A stretch of 64,000 nt of DNA from Tubiluchus corallicola (lineage: Eukaryota > Priapulida > Priapulimorpha > Priapulimorphida > Tubiluchidae), in NCBI GenBank assembly GCA_030141605.1, contig JAQGDQ010000292.1, positions 186,001-250,000 of the forward strand. The letters are read 5' to 3'. The position numbers were made by a program, and so were the translations under genes. Positions within the stretch are counted from its first letter, which is position 1, and each line of letters begins with the position of its first letter. Of this stretch, positions 58,020-64,000 are shown piece after piece. Under the pieces are notes generated by a model. It did not search any database. It was not told where the DNA came from and saw only the letters and a program-made list of their open reading frames with translations.

Positions 58020-58144
58020 TTCAGGGTAAAAGTGGGATAAAAGTGGTCTCAGTTATGTAGTTGTAGACTGTTATTTACAGCCGGCCCAAAAGCTCTTTGG
58101 AGCTTATGTTAATTGTTCATCCTAAAAACTGACTTTAAATAAAG

Positions 58145-58240
<96 letters not shown>

Positions 58241-58255
58241 TATTATTGTTATTAT
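58020..58255 (+). mobile_element. retroelement 3' tail with (ATT)n microsatellite
   Basis: The sequence aactgactttaaataaag runs directly into about 100 bp of (ATT)n (58145-58250). A polyadenylation-like aataaag followed by a short tandem tail is typical of the 3' end of some LINEs and SINEs. No coding part remains. Confidence 0.6.
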
Positions 58256-59176
58256 TATGCTACTATGAAGTTACTTTATTGTGCCAGCAGTTTAAATAGT
58301 GAATCATGCGACCTGAAATCGCAAAATTTCTAGGTTCACGTCCTTGTTGGTACACAATTTTTCAATGCGCCTTCTATTAAATAGTCTCAGGTCAGAGTAT
58401 GATATGTCTTTCTGTGGTTTGTACAGTAACATAAATACCTTTATGGGGGCCTAAAAAGCAATGCACCAACATTAATGTCAATCAAAAGGCGAGTAATGAT
58501 AACTGTACTGACGTTACACGACATGTTAATTTATTAATATTACTGAAACTAACAAATTCATTATGTAAAAATATTTGCTACATTTACTACATTTGCTAAA
58601 TTAGCAACATTTGCTAATTTTACATTACATTAGCATGATGAACAGGTTTCTTTTCGCGCAGTAAATTTTGCAAATACAATTTTTACAATGATCATGCAGC
58701 AGAAAAATATTAGTATAGAACTTTATTGTGAACGGCTTTTCATCTACAACAGAATTATTAACAAAAAATATTTTTCAATATTTCTGTCATCGAATACACT
58801 CACAGATTTATAAAACACTAAGAATATATACGCACATAAAAATAATATAGCATCGACCTTAGGCAATAAATGTTACCAGTCAGCTCACACTGTACTACTA
58901 AATTTCGTCGAAAAGTACTGAGTACATCTAGTCTAATTTTTGGTAGTATAAGTTGCCCATGTGAAGCAAGCGTTGGTGATCCTATCAGTCATATGTCTAC
59001 TGAAGCATGCCAAGCAACTCTACTACCCAATTAAAGGCCCATTAACACCCAAAATATTCAATAATACCCAAATCAGGAAACAGATCAAAGTATGGGCTCG
59101 ATGGAAGCAGTCTAGATTTGACAGTGTGAATCAGATGCATATGTTGTTAACATTGTTGCAACGGTCAAATTATCAA
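58256..59176. other. 3' flank of the disordered-protein gene
   Basis: It contains a weak SINE-like box B (ggttcacgtcc, about 58330) and the presumed 3' untranslated region downstream of the stop at 59177. No gene found. Confidence 0.4.
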
Positions 59177-60546
59177 TTACCTTCTATAACCTCTATTTGG
59201 AGCTGTCATACTTTTTGATGGGGGAGGTGGTGAATTTGCTTGAGCTTTTTCCATTTCATAATGAATTTTGTCCAGTTCTTCTTGGGTTAGGGTAAACTCA
59301 TCACGATTAGCTGATCCTCTCCTCAAATATTCTGTATTTCCTGATTTCGGAAACTGCTGAGCTGGCTGACTGGGAGACAGGGATGCACCATTATAAAGAG
59401 GTGCACCTATCAAAGATGCACGCTCACTCTTTGGAAGCCATTTCTTTGGTTGAGCCGGTATCTTCCATTCTGGTTGCGGATCTCGCTGTTGATGAGTCAT
59501 CGGCGGCGAGGATTGCTGTTTTGGCAAAGCGAGAGGCACAGTGCCTCTTTTTGCAGCTTTTTGCTGCTGTGGTGCATTATTTGCATTCTCAAGAGAATTT
59601 ACTTTTGGTGATTCCTGCCTTTGGAATCTTCGTGATGGGGGAATCCACTCAGGTTCGGGATCTCTTTTTTGCACGGGAACTGCATGTTCTGGTTCACCAG
59701 TATCATTATCTGTCTCTTCATATTCATTCTCTTCCTGTTCATCTATGTTCTGCAATGGAGCCTCTGGTTCTGGCTCAAGCAAAGAATCATTATTGTAAGT
59801 TGGCTTCACATCAAAACGTGCAGCATTAATTGATTCAATTTCGTTTCGTAGAGACTCCCTCCTATCCATTTCTCTCCAAAGCTCCATGGTCTTTCTCACG
59901 TCTGTAGGATTATCATCAATTTCGTTAGGGACTTCTTCACCTTTGTTTACGGGTTCAACCATTGGTTTGTCTGATTCGAGTCGCTGTTGTGGATTATGAT
60001 AAGCTGCAATTCGGGTTTGTTGAGCTTCAGTAACTGGAGGACGACTGGATTCTCTTTGAGAAGATGGAGGTGAATGTAATTTCTGTGTTTTACGCGAATA
60101 TTGGCTTGTTGTGGGTTGAATATTGGAAACGTCATAGTAGTCTGGTTCAGTTTTTCTTGCTCTCTGCCTTTCCTGTTGAGCCTTTTTGATGCTTGCCATA
60201 AGTGCAGCATTTTGAGGTGTCTGTTGTTTCCATAGTGGTTGAGGCTGTCTTGCTTTTGGAGAAAGTTCTGATTCGTCAACCTACGAGAAATTCCAAAATA
60301 TAAATTATTTTTCTAAGGAAATGTTATACTGTTGCTATTTATGTTCACGTTAGGAAATTTTTGAATTATTTTGTTTTTTTTTCCAGAAAATATTATTTTA
60401 TTCGTTCACCTGTATGAACATCTCCTTAGCAGCCGAATTATTATCATTAGCAGTTTCTATCGCAGAATACATCTTAGTCCTCCAATCCTGCTGTTGTCTA
60501 ATATACTCATCTTGGATGTCTTCGTCGGTAACCTAGGCAGAATTGT

Positions 60547-60586
<40 letters not shown>

Positions 60587-63044
60587 TAGGTTGCAACCGA
60601 ATAAAATATTTGGTATCTTTCCAACGTGCACACACAACGTGCTTTCTACAATACATTAAAATATCATTTTCATGTGAAATAAAGAAACAGTAATATTGTT
60701 AGACGAATACTGTGCATTAGCAATGTGTAAGAAGTAGAAATTATGTAAACTGATCAGCTAATTAAGGCTGAGTTGTTTCTTGCTCATCGTACCTGCAAAC
60801 CAACACTCAGATTCTCCACTGATTGATTCTCATATGGAGTAACTGATCCCTCTGGTTCCGTGTTTACTTGACTAATTTTGCTAAAATAATAATATTGATG
60901 GTGATAATAATTAACAATGTCACTGGCCCAGCGGTAACAGCAACAGCAACAATAACAATAATTCAAAATTATCTCTGTGACCAGAAAATCGTTAAGAGCC
61001 GTCCTATTTGCGCCATCCTATTTTTTTAAAGTTCCACTTTAGAAGAAACTAGAACATTTGAAGTTGTACATTTACCTTGTTCTGTCGACGGTAGCATAAG
61101 GTGAATAGTCTTTTAAAATAGCATCTTCAGTTACTGTATTTTGGTACATCTGATCTTCGAATTTGCTGTTTTCGTACATCTCGTCTACAGATTCGTAGTA
61201 GTTAGCATTTGAATATCGCTGCTCCTGTTGCACCACTTCTGGCGTAGGCTCTTCAAACGACGGTTTACGTTGCTCTGACTCTTGTAAATCTAATGCAGCA
61301 TTTTGGTATTCATCTGATTGGTCGCTAGTCCACTGTGTCTCCGGTGGTTCCATCCAAATTCGGAGATCTACTCCCGCTAAATGTGTCTGAACTTCAATTG
61401 ATCTAGACTCAGTTGACGCAGTGGAGATACTTCTAGCCATAGGAAGTGGAACAATACCAGCATCTGTGTAGTAGAATGCCATTCACGGTGATATGGTATA
61501 ATAATACTCTAGTGCAATTATAAAGCATTCATAATTTTAATTTCAAAAGTAATGTTGGCGTAAAACCCGTATTCATTATTTTGTTTAGATGAAACTCGGC
61601 AAAAAGGGAGAAATGTGAAAAATTAAAAAAATAAACCTGTATTTGAACCAGTAACTTTTAGATTACAAATTCAAGGTCATGATTATTAGACCACACAATT
61701 TCTTGTGATAGCTTAGCAATCAATCCACAAGTTATTTTTTGTAATTAACCTAGAGCTGGAATAATTTGTGGATAATGAGTTAATTAATAATTATTATTAT
61801 GATTTATTTATTATTAATGGTTAATAAAAGCAATTTGTTAGGATTGGATTAAGGCTTGGCTTTATTAGAAATGGTTATGTGGCTTGTGGTATTGCGGTCA
61901 TGGCAGGCAGTGGACCTGCAAAATTGCAGGGCTCCACTCACTTTGATAGTCTTCAATAGGTTCTTCGTTATGTCGGCTGTGGAACTCATCTACCTCACTT
62001 TCGTCACTGACTGGAGTGCGAGCATCATGCACTTCAAGATCATCTTCTTCTTCTGTGTCAACTGCCCTGTCTAGTTCTTCGTCGTGGTCTTCAATTTGTC
62101 GCCGGAGTGATGGACTCACTTTTTCTTCTTGTGGATGTAACCTCCAGTTGTCAGGCTCAGCTTCAGATGAAGATTGGGGCTCAACGATCTCTGCGATTTG
62201 TCTGTTAGTTGAAAAGTGAACGATCAATAAATTTTTAAAGACATTTGTCAGAAATCATCGTTGTTGCTTCCTTGTAACAACAACTAATCACAGGCTAAAG
62301 GACGTTAGTTTTTCATGAATTATTTGGGCATAAAAAAGCAAATGATTCTTATAAAAATCATCGTCATCATTATTGTTTGTACCTGTTCACGACTATAGCA
62401 CTTCTTTGGCGCAATGACTGTTGGGCCTCTGACCCTGTTGGTTCTGCGTGCATATATCCACCTATAAAGAAGATATAAATTTTAAAATCGCTTTCTTGTA
62501 GAATTGAAAATGTCCAAAGAACAAAGAACTATCGCAGAATAAACTCAAATTTGCTCATGCCTAAGTGTGAAGCGCAACATAATAATATAATGAAACTTGA
62601 ACACTTACTGTTTGGATCTTCATTGACTACTTCAGTTTTTATGGAGCCTGTGCAATTACAAAAAAAAATACAAAAGCACACATGCTTAACACATGTATAT
62701 AAAGCGTATATTATGTACGTAAAAAGTTTCACGTGCGTTTTTGCTCATAGGTTAATTTTGGTTGTTTAAAATAAAAATTTAAATTTATTGTTAATGCCTA
62801 AACTAGTTTTCCAATTTTCTGATCCATTTTGGATGTAATTTTAATCATTGTGCTTGAGATAGTTTAGTTTTTACACTGTGCTATAAAAATTTAAAAAATT
62901 GTTTATTTACATAGTAAAGAACTAGCATAGATCTAAAATAAGTAATCTCTCACTCTTTTTCCTGGATTTGGAATTGTCCAAACTCGTCAAAAATGGACCA
63001 ATTTTCGGCTTCTTAAGTCCAATTTGCTTAGGTGTTCTTCCTTC
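59177..63044 (-). CDS. unidentified disordered protein, 3' eight exons
   Basis: Predicted exons, 5' to 3': 63044-62954, 62647-62609, 62461-62383, 62201-61942, 61463-61076, 60880-60793, 60532-60410, 60280-59177. All phases agree and all introns are GT-AG. The first exon shown starts at an acceptor, so the 5' end lies beyond 64000. The roughly 720 visible residues are acidic, polar and Q/P/S-rich, thus probably disordered. Features: an acidic block (DEELDRAVDTEEEDDLEV), a conserved-looking NAALMASIKKAQQERQRARK that weakly resembles a WH2 actin-binding helix, two copies of a motif (RDPEPEWIPPSRRF and RDPQPEWKIPAQPKKW), a helical segment TLTQEELDKIHYEMEKAQ, and a PPPPSK near the end (NRGYRR-stop). 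I do not recognise the family. A cytoskeletal adaptor is possible but is inference only. Confidence 0.8.
60549..60583. repeat. (AT)n microsatellite
   Basis: About 17 at units in the intron just upstream of the exon ending at 60532. Confidence 0.97.
61630..61730 (-). repeat. tRNA-derived SINE-like head
   Basis: On the minus strand gtgtggtctaataatcatga (box A-like) precedes ggttcaaatacagg (box B) at tRNA spacing. The acceptor stem does not pair, so a SINE remnant is likelier than a tRNA gene. A similar minus-strand signal (tagcttagttgac and gttcgaatctc) lies at about 43240-43315. Confidence 0.35.
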
Positions 63045-63285
63045 CTAAAAACAACTGCCAATTGATGGTGATGCATATACAAATGTAAAGTTTTATTTAC
63101 TATCATGTTAATATATTTGCGACATAAAATATTTGCGATGCAGTGGTAAATTTATGCTAAGTACAGAAAAAAATACAAACTTCGCACAAATTTAAATAAA
63201 TTCATAATTATGAAAAGTGATGTTAACTAGAATAATAATCTTAAGATGATTAATGTCATGGGATTTTCTATTTATCATTCCAGTT

Positions 63286-63892
63286 CAGTAGCAGCTCATG
63301 CATAGGTAATGTGGTACTGCAGCACCACCTGTTTTCACTCATTATTATCGATAATATCCAATGTAATAAATCTTTTTTCTTTAGTTCTTTTTTTATACAT
63401 GTGCGGAACTTGGAGCACGTGAGGGAAGTACAATTTGCTTCATAGCCCAAGCAACGTGGGGTTTGGCTGTTGTGCGCATGCGGCCATGCGCACATGTCTA
63501 AAATAATACGCTGTAGGCTAGGGTCTGCTGCTAGGTAGAGAAAGTACTATCTCTAACACAGTAACACTTGCCACGTGCTTACCGTGTACCGTCATATTAT
63601 TGGATGTGATAATGTGTAGACTTAGGGTGTGTGCTTAAAATATAAGTTATTTAGTAATGGACGCCTTGCATCACCAAGAAATAAGTTCTGTCACTGTAAG
63701 TTTAATTTTTCACAGTTGTCTCTTCATGAGAAAGTTATAGTTAAGAAAATATGCCGTTCAACATCTGGTCTTCAAATATAACCTCAGCATTAAAAACTAC
63801 ATATGTTTGTTACGTTTTACACAGTATTAAAACAATGGCTGAAAATTTTCTGAAACAGCACCCCCATTAATTTTAGCTACGAGCCGTCACTG
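63286..63892. mobile_element. hAT-like MITE, 607 bp
   Basis: Ends cagtagcagctcatgcatag and ttagctacgagccgtcactg are inverted repeats. The flanks ttccagtt (63278-63285) and ttcgagtt (63893-63900) form an 8-bp target duplication with one mismatch, as expected for hAT elements. It lies upstream of the first visible exon of the disordered-protein gene, in its intron. No transposase ORF. Confidence 0.8.
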
Positions 63893-64000
63893 TTCGAGTT
63901 CATGTCACTGGAAGTTTTCCTGCGTTTCATCTGAAAAACAATGTAATACTGCAATCTGACCTTGTTTCTCTTGGTTAAGCTTGCACCATTTAGCACAAGA

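Noticed and set aside
61464..61482. ATG at 61482 (MAFYYTD) as a gene start
   Set aside because: The acceptor at 61464-61465 fits the phase of the upstream exon ending at 61942, so these codons are intronic.

Overview
The window is from a eukaryotic genome, almost certainly a metazoan. It is AT-rich, its genes are split by GT-AG introns, it holds animal-type genes (an IQGAP with CH, WW and IQ elements; COP9 signalosome subunit 7), and its introns and spacers carry DNA-transposon MITEs, LINE fragments and microsatellites. The phylum cannot be fixed from the sequence; an invertebrate, perhaps an early-branching one, is my guess. Every gene I can support is on the minus strand.

Positions 44587 down to 499 hold the 5' two thirds of an IQGAP gene. 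I placed 26 exons with phases that all agree: N-terminus and CH domain (exons 1-6), the IQGAP-specific repeats (7-17), WW domain and IQ motifs (18-21), linker (22-23) and the start of the GAP-related domain (24-26). The rest of the gene lies beyond position 1.

The remarkable part is the 22-kb intron 6, between the last CH exon (35358) and exon 7 (13006). It contains, on the sense strand, about 19.6 kb of nearly unbroken coding sequence (34812-15208, about 6,500 codons), broken only by one extra base at 24106. A good acceptor at 34812/34813 opens this ORF in exactly the phase left by the last CH exon. The likely product is therefore an alternative IQGAP transcript joining the actin-binding CH domain to a giant repeat protein with a C-terminal hydrophobic anchor. 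That is a nesprin-like layout built from unrelated repeats. In order the giant exon encodes: a basic serine-rich leader; about 3,000 residues of short degenerate repeats of the type LPxxVxLxWTExExxxL; a diverged half unit; nine nearly identical 256-residue (768-bp) repeats; an acidic tail; an 11-residue-periodic coiled coil; a CxxC...CxxC segment; and a transmembrane segment 10 residues or so from the end.

Positions 44588-64000 hold, in order: a spacer with minisatellites; a PHD-like ORF and a small unidentified ORF; a hAT-like MITE carrying a nested Tigger/pogo-like MITE; an intronless COPS7 gene; a repeat-rich spacer with LINE remnants, a fold-back element and microsatellites; and the eight 3' exons of a disordered-protein gene I do not recognise (63044-59177), whose 5' end lies beyond the window. 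A second hAT-like MITE (63286-63892) sits in its intron.
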